Shown here: positions 16,757 through 24,379 of the stretch, piece after piece
Position numbering within the stretch: position 1 is the stretch's first letter
Layout of the letters: each line of letters opens with the position of its first letter
Assembly: GCA_019637115.1 (NCBI GenBank)
Contig: JAHBWH010000050.1
Location: 1-47,658 of the forward strand
Source of the DNA: Myxococcales bacterium
GTDB taxonomy: Bacteria; Myxococcota_A; Polyangia; Polyangiales; Houyiibacteriaceae
DNA: 47,658 nucleotides
Reading direction: 5' to 3'
The notes under the pieces: generated by a model
What the model was told of the DNA's origin: nothing
Databases searched by the model: none
Seen by the model: only the letters and a program-made list of their open reading frames with translations
Made by a program: the position numbers and the translations under genes

Positions 16757-17595
16757 GTGACCTCCACCTTGCGCCGCACGACGCGCTCGAGGGTGAGGCC
16801 GACGAAGGCGAGCGCCACGATCCAGACGAGCACGTAGCCGACGTCCACGTGGTGCGCGGTGTAGGACGGGAAGAAGCCGTCGCGGACGAGCTCGACGCAG
16901 TGCAGGATCGGGTTCCAGAGCAGGACGTCGCGCACGTTCGAGGGCACCGACTCGGCCGTGAAGAAGAGGCCGCTCATCCAGAAGAGCGGGCGGAAGAGCG
17001 GGCCCTTGAGCCGCTCGACGACGTTGCTGAGCACGCTGAGCGAGCAGAGGACGAGGCCGAGCGCGGTGCCAAAGAGCGCGCCGAGCCCGAGGCCACCCGC
17101 GACGAGCAGCGCGTCGTGGATCTCGAAGCGCTGCGAGACGAGCGCCTCGGTGCCGAGGATGACCAGGAAGATGGCCCCGTAGGTGGCGCCCTCGAGCACG
17201 CCGCGCGCGAGCACGAGGTCGACGGGCTGGACCTGCGGGTAGAAGAGGAGGGCGCGGTTGCCGCTGACCGCGTTCCCGCAGCGATCCGCCGTCTTCATCG
17301 CGACCTCGTAGGGCAGCACACCCGTAGCGAGGAAGGCGACGATGGGCATGCCGTTCGGCGCCTCGCGGCCGGCGAGCGCGAAGAGGCCCCAGAAGGTGCC
17401 GATCCAGAAGAGCGGCTCGAGGAGCGCCCAGACGTAGCCGAGCTGGTGGGCGCCGAAGCGCGTGCGGGTCTCGCGGAGCGCCAGCGCGTGGATGACCTGG
17501 AGCTGCGTCAGCGTGCCCTGGACGAGCGTGTCCAGCGTCGACGGAGCCGTCGGGCTCGTCGGGCTGGGGCTCGCGGCGCTGACGCTCGCGCTCAT
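16753..17595 (-). CDS. kpsM: Capsule ABC transporter permease KpsM
   Basis: 280 residues, slightly longer than E. coli KpsM because of a Ser/Pro-rich N-terminal tail. ALRETRTRFGAHQLGYVWAL is the conserved cytoplasmic entry of ABC-2 polysaccharide permeases. Six membrane segments follow, including LGYVWALLEPLFWIGTFWGL and ALLVAGGLGLGALFGTALGL, and the late PLFWMSGLFFTAESVP motif is typical. It pairs with KpsT. Start and stop are set by ATGA overlaps with its neighbours. Confidence 0.95.
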   Translation of the reverse strand: MSASVSAASPSPTSPTAPSTLDTLVQGTLTQLQVIHALALRETRTRFGAHQLGYVWALLEPLFWIGTFWGLFALAGREAPNGMPIVAFLATGVLPYEVAMKTADRCGNAVSGNRALLFYPQVQPVDLVLARGVLEGATYGAIFLVILGTEALVSQRFEIHDALLVAGGLGLGALFGTALGLVLCSLSVLSNVVERLKGPLFRPLFWMSGLFFTAESVPSNVRDVLLWNPILHCVELVRDGFFPSYTAHHVDVGYVLVWIVALAFVGLTLERVVRRKVEVT

Positions 17596-18023
17596 GGCTG
17601 CGCCTCCTGCGCGGTCCGCGCGCTCGGCGCGGCGTCGACGGCGCCCTCGGGGCGGTCGTAGCCGGCCGGCAGGACCGGCACGTCGGCGCCCGTGCTCCCC
17701 TCGAAGGGGTTGGGGACGAAGGTCCAGACGTCGCCCTCGCCCACGCAGGCGAGCCGCTCACGACGCGGCGTCAGCACGCGCCGACAGAAGCGGCCGCTCG
17801 CCGAGTGGTACGCGGGCCCGAGCTCGAAGCGCTCCCCAGCAGCCTCGAAGTGCCCTTCGGGGATCTGGCCGATCTGCGCGAGCAGCGCGCGCTCGCCTTC
17901 GGTGGTCGCCACCTCGACGCCCGGCCGCAGCGCGGCGGCGTAGTAGATCTCGTCCTCGCTGGGCGTGCTCCGTCCCCCGCAGGCGACGAAGAGGGGGACG
18001 AGCGCGAGGGAGCGGAGGTACAT
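17592..18023 (-). CDS. Small lipoprotein embedded in the capsule operon
   Basis: 143 residues. MYLRSLALVPLFVACGG is a lipoprotein signal (lipobox FVAC). The mature part has SASGRFCRRV and RLACVGEGDVWTFVPN, a Cys-containing pattern seen in small envelope proteins that accompany polysaccharide loci; I cannot name the family. Its ATGA overlap with kpsM and 24-bp gap from kpsF place it in the export operon. It could be a pilot or assembly factor for KpsD, which is my inference from position only. Confidence 0.8.
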   Translation of the reverse strand: MYLRSLALVPLFVACGGRSTPSEDEIYYAAALRPGVEVATTEGERALLAQIGQIPEGHFEAAGERFELGPAYHSASGRFCRRVLTPRRERLACVGEGDVWTFVPNPFEGSTGADVPVLPAGYDRPEGAVDAAPSARTAQEAQP

Positions 18024-18047
18024 GGGACGGGTGTAGATCGAGTTGGG

Positions 18048-19025
18048 TCAGCGCGCAGGCCGGACGTAGACGCCGACCATGCCACCCCGCTCGTCCACCA
18101 CGATCGCCGCGCCCTCGTGGCGCCCGGCCAGCCGACGATCGACGTCGGTGACGAGCGCGGAGGCGGCGACCGCGACCGGATCGCAGCGCATGATCCGCCC
18201 GACCGGCTCATCGAGGTTCGCGCCGCGCTCGAGGGCGCCGCGGAGCTCGGTGTCCGAGACGGTGCCGACGAGCACGCCGTGCGAGACGACCGCCGCGACG
18301 GGCAGCGGGGAGCGCGCGAGCTCGAGGAAGGCCTCGCGGATCGGGGTGTCGGGGGCGAGCAGGACGGCGTCGGGCTCAACCGCGCGCGAGACGCGGAGGA
18401 CCCGGCGGCCGAGCGGGCCCGAGGGGTGTAGGCGGGCGAAGTCGTCGGCCTCGAAGCCGCTCAGGCGCACGAGCGCGACCGCGAGCGCGTCGCCCATCGC
18501 GAGGGTCGCGAGCGTCGAGGAGGTGGGCGCGAGGCCGTTGGGGTCGATCTCGCGGTCGACCGAGATGTCGAGCGCCACGTCCGAGCCGCGCCCGAGCGTC
18601 GAGCCGAGATCGCCGACGAGGGCGATGGTCGAGATGTCGCGCGCCTGGAGGTGGGGGAGGAGCCCCGCGACCTCGGGCGTCTCGCCGCTGTAGGAGATCA
18701 GGATGACGACGTCGCGCTCGGTGATCATCCCGAGGTCGCCGTGGAAGGCTTCGGCTGCGTGCACGAAGAAGCTCGGCGTGCCGGTCGAGGCGAAGGTGGC
18801 CGCGAGCTTGCGGCCGACGTGACCCGACTTGCCGATGCCCGTGACCACGACGTGGCCCTGCGTGGCGTGCAGCAGGCGGACGGCTTGACCGAAGGAGCGA
18901 TCGACCCGAGATGCCAGGGCGGCGATGGTGGCCGCCTGTTGGCGGAAGCACTCCCGCGCCTCGTTGGCGAAGGGATCGAGGATGGAGACGTTGTCGTGAG
19001 CTCGCGCGGTAGCGTCGAAAGCCAT
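18048..19025 (-). CDS. kpsF: Arabinose-5-phosphate isomerase KpsF/KdsD
   Basis: 325 residues. The SIS domain (about 35-200) has TGIGKSGHVGRKLAATFAST, HGDLGMI and SYSGETPEVAGLLPHL; two CBS domains follow (about 205-325). Conserved FARLHPSGPLGRR links them. The enzyme converts ribulose-5-phosphate to arabinose-5-phosphate, the precursor of Kdo, which primes group 2 capsules and builds lipopolysaccharide core. First gene of the kps operon. GAAGGG upstream of the ATG at 19025 is a usable Shine-Dalgarno. The full isomerase length (325 versus about 327) suggests an active enzyme. Confidence 0.95.
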   Translation of the reverse strand: MAFDATARAHDNVSILDPFANEARECFRQQAATIAALASRVDRSFGQAVRLLHATQGHVVVTGIGKSGHVGRKLAATFASTGTPSFFVHAAEAFHGDLGMITERDVVILISYSGETPEVAGLLPHLQARDISTIALVGDLGSTLGRGSDVALDISVDREIDPNGLAPTSSTLATLAMGDALAVALVRLSGFEADDFARLHPSGPLGRRVLRVSRAVEPDAVLLAPDTPIREAFLELARSPLPVAAVVSHGVLVGTVSDTELRGALERGANLDEPVGRIMRCDPVAVAASALVTDVDRRLAGRHEGAAIVVDERGGMVGVYVRPAR

Positions 19026-19172
19026 GGCGATACCCTTCAGAAGCCAAGCTGCGGGGCGATGGCGCGGTGTCCGACGCCGAGCGAGTCACCCTCACGGGTG
19101 TCGGTTCGGAGACGACTCCATTCCAAGGTGCCGACCGTGTGAGAGCCCGGTGTCGGGCCCATGTCGGCGCCG

Positions 19173-19200
19173 AGCATAGGCGACCAACCCAAAGCGTCAA
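19173..19200 (-). promoter_or_regulatory. Sigma-70-like promoter for the kps operon
   Basis: On the minus strand TTGACG (19195-19200) and TATGCT (19173-19178) are separated by 16 bp, pointing toward kpsF. Transcription would start near 19166, leaving a leader of about 140 nt. Confidence 0.65.
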
Positions 19201-19230
19201 AAAGATGCATGACCAACCGAGAAACCTCAC

Positions 19231-19246
19231 AGCACGTTGCGTGCCA
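19231..19246 (-). promoter_or_regulatory. Sigma-54-like -24/-12 element upstream of kpsF
   Basis: TGGCACGCAACGTGCT on the minus strand matches the consensus TGGCACG-N4-TTGC(A/T) with one mismatch and the required GG-N10-GC spacing. GCACG-TTG-CGTGC within it is also a small palindrome, so an operator is the alternative reading. Confidence 0.4.
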
Positions 19247-19531
19247 CGCGACGGAGATCCGGTTTGGAGCCAATTAATGCTCAGGATGTCGCAATTTTCT
19301 CGATCCCCGGGCGCGCCGACCTGCGCCGCCCCGTGGAATTGACGTGACGAAGCGGCGTCGACCCTGACACCGATGTCATGGTCAACTGTTGCCCGGCCGT
19401 CACCTTGGCCAGCGAGTGGCCACTCTCCTAGCCAGCTCGAGGGGCCACAAGCCCCCTCCGACCCGCGCCCAGGCACCGGTTCTACGGCTCCAACCGTTAC
19501 TCGGTCTGGGTCAGGCTCGGAGTGGGAGTCC

Positions 19532-19652
19532 GACTCCGTGTCCGGACTCCGTGTCCGACTCCGTGTCCGACTCCGTGTCCGACTCCGTGTCCGACTCCGT
19601 GTCCGACTCCGTGTCCGACTCCGTGTCCGACTCCGCGTCCGACTCCGTGTCC
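19532..19652 (+). repeat. Minisatellite: ten copies of GACTCCGTGTCC
   Basis: Ten 12-bp units in direct tandem, with one extra G after unit 1 and one substitution in unit 9. The array runs into the 5' end of the glycosyltransferase remnant. It is the reverse complement of the array at 20406-20482. Confidence 0.95.
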
Positions 19653-20372
19653 ACGCGACCCGATTACACCGGGGTCTTGCTCGCCTTCGGCTTCTTCTTC
19701 TCGGCCGTCCTCGCCGTCCTCTCCCAGGGCAAGCTGAGCGCCTACCAATGGGACGTGACGAGCGGCGGGCTCGTGCTCCTGCTGCTCCACGCGCTGCTCT
19801 CGGCGCGGCTGCCGAAGCGCGGGCCTTGGATCGCCGCGGTCGCGCTCGCGCTCGTCGCGTTGCTCCGCCCGGGCTCGACGTACGGCGCGCACGTGCGCGG
19901 GCTCTACGCCGGGACCGACCTCTCCGAGCGCATGGTCTCGCCCGACTTCGGCTACGACTACCGCGAGCAGCGCGCGATGGCGTCGCTGCTCCGCGAGCGC
20001 GGGGCGCGGCGCGGCGACTCGCTGCACGTCCGAGGCTACGAGCCGACGGTCTACGTGCTCAGCGGCCTGCGCTCGCCCGCGCGCTTCTTCGAGAACCACC
20101 TGCACTCGTGGTGGGTGAGCGACTTCGAGGTGCTCGAGCGCGCGAAGGCGTCCCATTACGCGCGCCTCGGGGAGTCCGCGCCGACCTTCTTCGCCACGCG
20201 CGCCGAGCTCCCCGTCGACGAGGAGGTGCTCCCGGCGGCGGGCTACGAGCGCGTCGGCGTGGTCGGGCGCTTCGCGCTCTGGAAGCGCGTCGACGAGGCC
20301 GCACCCCTTCCGCGGTGGCCCGAAGGCTGGTGGCGCGAGCCGGAGCGTCGAGCCCGCGCGACCGCGCCGTGA
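19647..20372 (+). CDS. C-terminal remnant of a GT39-like membrane glycosyltransferase
   Basis: 241 residues if started at the GTG at 19647, inside the last repeat unit; the frame is open further upstream to 19389 but there it encodes only the SDSV repeat and low-complexity sequence. Three membrane segments come first (GVLLAFGFFFSAVLAVLSQ, GGLVLLLLHALLSARL, WIAAVALALVALL), followed by a soluble domain with REQRAMASLLRERGARRGDS and RGYEPTVYVLSGLRSPARFF. These are typical of the last helices and C-terminal domain of dolichyl-phosphate-mannose-type transferases, which normally have about ten helices and a catalytic Asp loop in front. That part is absent, so the gene looks truncated. It lies beside the capsule operon and between two inverted repeat arrays. 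Confidence 0.6.
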   Translation: MSTRPDYTGVLLAFGFFFSAVLAVLSQGKLSAYQWDVTSGGLVLLLLHALLSARLPKRGPWIAAVALALVALLRPGSTYGAHVRGLYAGTDLSERMVSPDFGYDYREQRAMASLLRERGARRGDSLHVRGYEPTVYVLSGLRSPARFFENHLHSWWVSDFEVLERAKASHYARLGESAPTFFATRAELPVDEEVLPAAGYERVGVVGRFALWKRVDEAAPLPRWPEGWWREPERRARATAP

Positions 20373-20405
20373 ACAGGGCCCCCGCCGCGCCTCGGAATCG
20401 GACCC

Positions 20406-20482
20406 GGACACGGAGTCGGACACGGAGTCGGACACGGAGTCGGACACGGAGTCGGACACGGAGTCGGACACGGAGTCGGACA
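20406..20482 (+). repeat. Minisatellite: six-plus copies of GGACACGGAGTC
   Basis: Six perfect 12-bp units plus a partial unit, in the 143-bp gap between the glycosyltransferase remnant and the osmC-like gene. The unit is the exact reverse complement of the array at 19532-19652, so the two arrays form a long inverted repeat around the remnant. Confidence 0.95.
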
Positions 20483-20515
20483 AGGCCGCGCGGAGACCGA
20501 GCTCGAGTTGGCGGC

Positions 20516-21001
20516 CTACCGCACCTCGGTCTCGACGCGGACCTCGACGTCGGGCCCGAGCATGCTCGCGACCGAGCAGTATTTGTGGACCGAGAGCTCG
20601 GCGGCGCGCGCGAGCTTCGCGGTGTCGACCGCCCCCACGTCCGAGGCGTGGGCGACGAAGCGCAGGGTGATCTGCTCGAAGACCGCGGGCGTCGCGTCCG
20701 CGCGCCGGCCGCTCACCTCGATCGTGAGCTCGCCGAGGGGCTCGCGCTGGCGGCTCAGGATCAGCACCACGTCCATCGCGCCGCAGCCGGCGAGCGAGAC
20801 GAGGAAGAGCTCCATGGGCCGCATGGGCGCGTCCGCGGCCGGGGCCGCAGAGGGCGAGGGAATGCGCGAGGCGTCCGCGCGCTCGAGGATGCGCGCCTCG
20901 AGCTCGCTCGAGCCCGCCACGACGACGCGGGCCCCCGCCTCGTTCGTCGCCTCGAAGGCGCAGGCCCCCGATCGCCGGAGCGTGATGCGCATGGTGCTCA
21001 T
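20516..21001 (-). CDS. OsmC-family peroxiredoxin-like protein
   Basis: 161 residues. The two redox Cys are present: one in MELFLVSLAGCGAMDVV and one in VHKYCSVASML. This pair defines OsmC/Ohr proteins, which reduce organic hydroperoxides. The central low-complexity stretch PSPSAAPAADAP is an insertion before the first Cys helix. Its ATG overlaps the cysM stop (20998-21001), so it is translationally coupled to cysteine synthase, a sensible partner for a thiol enzyme. Confidence 0.9.
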   Translation of the reverse strand: MSTMRITLRRSGACAFEATNEAGARVVVAGSSELEARILERADASRIPSPSAAPAADAPMRPMELFLVSLAGCGAMDVVLILSRQREPLGELTIEVSGRRADATPAVFEQITLRFVAHASDVGAVDTAKLARAAELSVHKYCSVASMLGPDVEVRVETEVR

Positions 21002-21930
21002 CGGATGATCTCCAGCTCGCCGAGGCCCTCGCCGCCGAGGGTCGGGTGGTCGGGCGCGAAGAGGTCGGACGAGAGGTAGCGGTCTCCTCGATCACAGAGC
21101 ACGCAGACGACGAGGCCTCGGTCGATCTCGGACGCGATCTTCTGCGACGCCCAGACCGCGCCCGCCGCCGAGACACCGACGAAGAGCCCCGCCCGGGCCG
21201 CGAGCGCGCGCGCGGTGCGCTCGGCGTCGCCCTCGTCGATGTCGACGATCCGGTCGACGCGCTCGGGCTCGAAGATCTTCGGCAGGTACTCGGTGGGCCA
21301 TCGGCGGATGCCCGGGATGCGCGAGCCTTCCGTCGGCTGGCACCCGACGATCTGGATCGCCTCTCGCTGCGCCTTCAGGAAGCGCGAGACGCCCATGATG
21401 GTGCCGGTGGTACCCATCGCCGACACGAAGTGCGTGATCTCGCCCGCGGTATCGGCCCAGATCTCGGGCCCCGTGGTCTCCACGTGCGCGCGCCAATTGT
21501 CGGGGTTGGCGAACTGGTCGAGCATCCGGTAGCCGCCCTGGGCGACGCGCGCGTGTGCCAGGTCGATGCAGCCCTCCATGCCGGCCTCGGCGGGCGTGAG
21601 GACGACCTTCGCGCCGAACGCCCGCATGGTCTGGACACGCTCGGCGGTGCTGTTCGCGGGCATGACGAGCTCGATGCGATAGCCGCGCGCGGCCGCGATC
21701 ATCGCGAGGGCGATGCCGGTGTTGCCGCTGGTCGGCTCGATCAGCGAGACGTCGGGGCCGAGCTCGCCGCGCTCTTCGGCGCGTCGGATCATCGACCACG
21801 CAGGGCGATCTTTCACGCTCCCGCCCGGGTTGTTGCCCTCCATCTTGCCCAGGATGCGCACCTTGGGGTTCGGCGAGGGGACGTGGACGAGCGGCGTGCC
21901 GCCGATGCGATCGGTGAGGTCGAGCTTCAT
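20998..21930 (-). CDS. cysM: Cysteine synthase B
   Basis: 310 residues, close to E. coli CysM (303). NNPGGSVKDRPA carries the PLP lysine (Lys40), EPTSGNTGIALAMIAA is the substrate-binding loop, GMEGCIDLA is characteristic of CysM rather than CysK, and VSAMGTTGTIMG with GCQPTEGSRIPGI follows. It makes cysteine from O-acetylserine and sulfide or thiosulfate. A serine acetyltransferase that supplies O-acetylserine lies 5 kb away on the same strand. TAAGAT is 10 nt upstream of the ATG and no Shine-Dalgarno is seen. Confidence 0.96.
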   Translation of the reverse strand: MKLDLTDRIGGTPLVHVPSPNPKVRILGKMEGNNPGGSVKDRPAWSMIRRAEERGELGPDVSLIEPTSGNTGIALAMIAAARGYRIELVMPANSTAERVQTMRAFGAKVVLTPAEAGMEGCIDLAHARVAQGGYRMLDQFANPDNWRAHVETTGPEIWADTAGEITHFVSAMGTTGTIMGVSRFLKAQREAIQIVGCQPTEGSRIPGIRRWPTEYLPKIFEPERVDRIVDIDEGDAERTARALAARAGLFVGVSAAGAVWASQKIASEIDRGLVVCVLCDRGDRYLSSDLFAPDHPTLGGEGLGELEIIR

Positions 21931-21940
21931 TCGCGGCGGG

Positions 21941-21946
21941 ATCTTA
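21941..21946 (-). promoter_or_regulatory. -10 hexamer TAAGAT, 10 nt before cysM
   Basis: TAAGAT on the minus strand is followed by ten bases and the ATG at 21930. It would drive a very short leader or none. Confidence 0.5.
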
Positions 21947-21976
21947 GTACCCCCGCCCGGAAGTTCGAAGGGGGCA

Positions 21977-22786
21977 CTACTCCGCGCCGTCCGAAGGGGC
22001 CTGCACGTCGGCGTCGAGCCGCTGCCGGAGCGAGGTCAGCGGCTCGCCGCCGAAGACACGCCGGTGGACCGCGAGCCAATCGCTCCACTCCGTCCCGAAG
22101 AGGCGGTCGAAGGTCGCCGCGACGAAGCCGTAGTGCCCGTCGAAGCGCGCGTGGTGGAGCGAGTGGTACGAGATCGGGTTGCTGATGAAGGTCGAGGCCC
22201 AGCTCGACGGGACGGGCACGATCTCGGCGTTGGCGTGGCCCGCGATGTTGCCGATCCAGAACACCCCGAAGAAGACGCCGAAGCCCACGCCACCGAGGAG
22301 GTCGAAGGCGCTCAGCGCGATCAGCGGCGACAGAAGGCCCACGCACCACCCGACCGCCTCGGCCGGATGCATCGAGAAACCCGTCATCGGGGTCGTCACG
22401 AGCGAGTGGTGGTGCCAGCGGTGCGCCCAGAAGAGCCGCCGGTGGTGGAGGGCGCGGTGGAAGGGGTAGTAGAAGAGCTGGAAGCCGAACCAGGGCCCCG
22501 CGAAGCCGAGGACGTTCGCGAGCCACCCGTCCGAGAACCGGATCCAGCCGAGGTGGATCGCGAGCGCAGCGACCGGGACGAAGACGAGGTGGAAGAGCGC
22601 CGTCCCGAGCGCCTCCTTCGCGACCTGGCCGCGCTTGAGCTTCAGGTCGAAGACCTTGCGGCGACCACGGAACGCGAGGCGTTCGGCGGCATGACCTACG
22701 AGCAGCCCGACGATCGTCGCGCTCACGCAGAGCGCAGCCACGATCGCGAGCGCGCCGAGGTACGACTCGGGCGACGGCGTGTCCAC
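21977..22786 (-). CDS. Sterol desaturase / fatty acid hydroxylase family protein
   Basis: 269 residues with an N-terminal helix and several further membrane segments. The diiron His clusters are intact: HRALHH, HRWHHHS, GHANAE and [13 protein letters not shown]. This is the PF04116 superfamily, whose members hydroxylate or desaturate sterols, hopanoids, carotenoids or fatty acids at the membrane; the substrate cannot be told here. The start is GTG (22786), preceded 6 nt upstream by TACCGT. The gene is divergent from the sigma-54 activator with fewer than 80 bp between them. Confidence 0.92.
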   Translation of the reverse strand: MDTPSPESYLGALAIVAALCVSATIVGLLVGHAAERLAFRGRRKVFDLKLKRGQVAKEALGTALFHLVFVPVAALAIHLGWIRFSDGWLANVLGFAGPWFGFQLFYYPFHRALHHRRLFWAHRWHHHSLVTTPMTGFSMHPAEAVGWCVGLLSPLIALSAFDLLGGVGFGVFFGVFWIGNIAGHANAEIVPVPSSWASTFISNPISYHSLHHARFDGHYGFVAATFDRLFGTEWSDWLAVHRRVFGGEPLTSLRQRLDADVQAPSDGAE

Positions 22787-22792
22787 GGCGCA

Positions 22793-22798
22793 ACGGTA
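22793..22798 (-). promoter_or_regulatory. -10 hexamer TACCGT, 6 nt before GTG start
   Basis: TACCGT, then TGCGCC, then GTG at 22786 on the minus strand. No Shine-Dalgarno is present. Confidence 0.55.
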
Positions 22799-22849
22799 GG
22801 CGCGGCACCGACGCTCGCCAAGGGCCCCCGCAGCGACCGGCGTGGATGG

Positions 22850-22855
22850 TACGCT
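22850..22855 (+). promoter_or_regulatory. Extended -10 (TGGTACGCT), 8 nt before GTG start
   Basis: TACGCT with an upstream TG is followed by eight bases and the GTG at 22864. It decides for that start over the ATG at 22846, which would lie inside the promoter. Confidence 0.55.
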
Positions 22856-22863
22856 CGTCGGCG

Positions 22864-24204
22864 GTGAGCTCGAGCTGGAACGATCCCGACTTCAAGACCC
22901 GCGAGGACACCTTCGTCGCCTCGTTGACCTCGCTCGCGGTGCAGCGCTTCGCCCTCACGGTGCTCAGCGGCCCGCAGGCGGGCAACCGCCTCGAGTCGAC
23001 GGGCGAGCGGCTCGCGATCGGCGTTCATCCCGCGAACGACCTCCGCCTCGAGGACGCGCGCGTCTCGCGCTTCCACGTCGAGCTCCGCGTCGACGCCCGC
23101 GGCGTGCGGGTGCGCGATCTCGGCAGCCGCAACGGCGTCTTCATCGACGGCGTCCGGGTCGAGTCCGGGTGGATCGAGCACGGCTCGACGCTCCGCATCG
23201 GCAAGACGCTGATCCGGTACGAGCTCCTCGGCGGCACGAACCGCATCCCGCTCAGCACGAGCGAGTCCTTCGGCGGCCTCTACGGGGCCTCGCCCGCGAT
23301 GCGCGCGCTCTTCGCCGTGCTCGAGCGCGTGGCGCCCACCGACACGACCGTCTTGCTCGAGGGTGAGACGGGCACCGGCAAAGAGGAGGCGGCTCACGCG
23401 ATCCACGAGGCGAGCCCGCGTCGCGAGGGGCCCTTCGTGGTCCTCGATTGCAGCGCCGTCCCTCCGAACCTCATCGAGAGCGAGCTCTTCGGGCACGAGC
23501 GCGGCGCCTTCACCGGCGCCGAGGGGGCCCGCACGGGGCTCTTCGAGGAGGCCAACGGCGGCACGCTCTTCCTCGACGAGCTCGGCGAGCTGCGCCCGGA
23601 CGTGCAGCCGGCGCTCTTGCGCGTGCTCGAGCAACGCGAGGTGCGCCGCGTGGGCGGAACACGCACCATCTCGGTGGACGTGCGGCTCGTCGCGGCGACG
23701 AACCGGGATCTTCGCGAAGAGGTGACGGCGGGCCGGTTCCGCGAGGATCTCTTCTATCGCCTGGCCGTCGTGCACGCGCGCTTGCCACCGCTCCGCGAGC
23801 GCATCGAGGATCTGCCCGCGCTCGCCGATCTGCTCCTGCGGCGCATGGGCCTCGACGACGTCGCGATCGCCAGCGTGCTGACCCCCGAGCTCGTCAAGAG
23901 CATCGCCCTCGGGCGCTGGCCGGGGAACGTGCGTGAGCTCCGCAATTACCTCGAGCGCTGCGTCGTGCTGGGCGACGTGATGCCAGTTCATCCGGTGGCG
24001 CCGGCCGAACCCAGCGGACCGAGCCCCGTGGACGCGCGCATGACGTACGCCGACGCGCGGACCGACGCCCTCGCGCGCTTCGAGCGCGACTACGCGGCCG
24101 CGCTGCTCGCGCTTCATGACGGCAACGTGTCCGCCGCGGCGCGCGCCGCCGGCCTCGCGCGCCCCTACCTCCACCGCCTGCTGCGGCGCCACGGGCTGCG
24201 CTGA
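22864..24204 (+). CDS. FHA-domain sigma-54-dependent transcriptional activator
   Basis: 446 residues. An N-terminal FHA domain (about 30-120; VSRFHVEL and [12 protein letters not shown]) reads phosphothreonine. The AAA+ core has Walker A GETGTGKE, the sigma-54 contact loop GAFTGA, Walker B LFLDELGE and the arginine region [11 protein letters not shown] Fis-type helix-turn-helix ends the protein ([22 protein letters not shown]). This architecture is common in myxobacteria, where Ser/Thr kinases feed into sigma-54 activators; two such kinases lie in this window. The start is GTG 22864 (see promoter entry); ATG 22846 is the alternative. Confidence 0.95.
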   Translation: MSSSWNDPDFKTREDTFVASLTSLAVQRFALTVLSGPQAGNRLESTGERLAIGVHPANDLRLEDARVSRFHVELRVDARGVRVRDLGSRNGVFIDGVRVESGWIEHGSTLRIGKTLIRYELLGGTNRIPLSTSESFGGLYGASPAMRALFAVLERVAPTDTTVLLEGETGTGKEEAAHAIHEASPRREGPFVVLDCSAVPPNLIESELFGHERGAFTGAEGARTGLFEEANGGTLFLDELGELRPDVQPALLRVLEQREVRRVGGTRTISVDVRLVAATNRDLREEVTAGRFREDLFYRLAVVHARLPPLRERIEDLPALADLLLRRMGLDDVAIASVLTPELVKSIALGRWPGNVRELRNYLERCVVLGDVMPVHPVAPAEPSGPSPVDARMTYADARTDALARFERDYAAALLALHDGNVSAAARAAGLARPYLHRLLRRHGLR

Positions 24205-24217
24205 CGAGCCCGCCGTA

Positions 24218-24379
24218 CTCAGTACAGTTCCCCAGGAGTTCGTGACCAGGTGCGGCAGATCCATCCCGTCCAGCGGCGTTGCTCCTCAGTCACGGGTGAG
24301 CAGCCCGCTCCTTCGTCGCGCCTTGCTGGACGCGCGCCTCTTTGCACCTGGTCACGAACTCCTGGTTCACTGTACTCAG
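24218..24379. repeat. 162-bp element with 36-bp near-perfect terminal inverted repeats
   Basis: Arms 24218-24253 and 24344-24379 are reverse complements at 32 of 36 positions, with CAGGAGTTCGTGACCAGGTG exact on both. Inside, GTCCAGC/GCTGGAC and TGCTC/GAGCA add nested pairs. It fills the whole gap between two convergent genes, and the TGA of the minus-strand lipoprotein gene (24376-24378) lies in the right arm. It could be a MITE-like element or a giant bidirectional hairpin. Its sequence is unrelated to the 1548-1728 element but the build is the same. Confidence 0.8.

Larger units (their letters stand above)
19026..19531. other. Intergenic region upstream of the kps operon
   Basis: No gene on either strand. 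It holds a lower-GC block (about 19180-19330), the two promoter candidates listed separately and a predicted leader of about 140 nt before kpsF. The part from 19340 to 19531 shows nothing I recognise; the 12-bp repeat array follows immediately. Confidence 0.6.

Noticed and set aside
19389-19646. N-terminal extension of the glycosyltransferase remnant with SDSV repeats
   Set aside because: The stretch encodes only the minisatellite and low-complexity residues, with no membrane helices of the expected N-terminal part.
19532-20482. CRISPR array
   Set aside because: Units are contiguous 12-mers with no unique spacers and no cas genes nearby.
24218-24379. Integron attC site or retron RNA
   Set aside because: No RYYYAAC/GTTRRRY core sites, no integrase and no reverse transcriptase in the window; arms are longer than attC arms.
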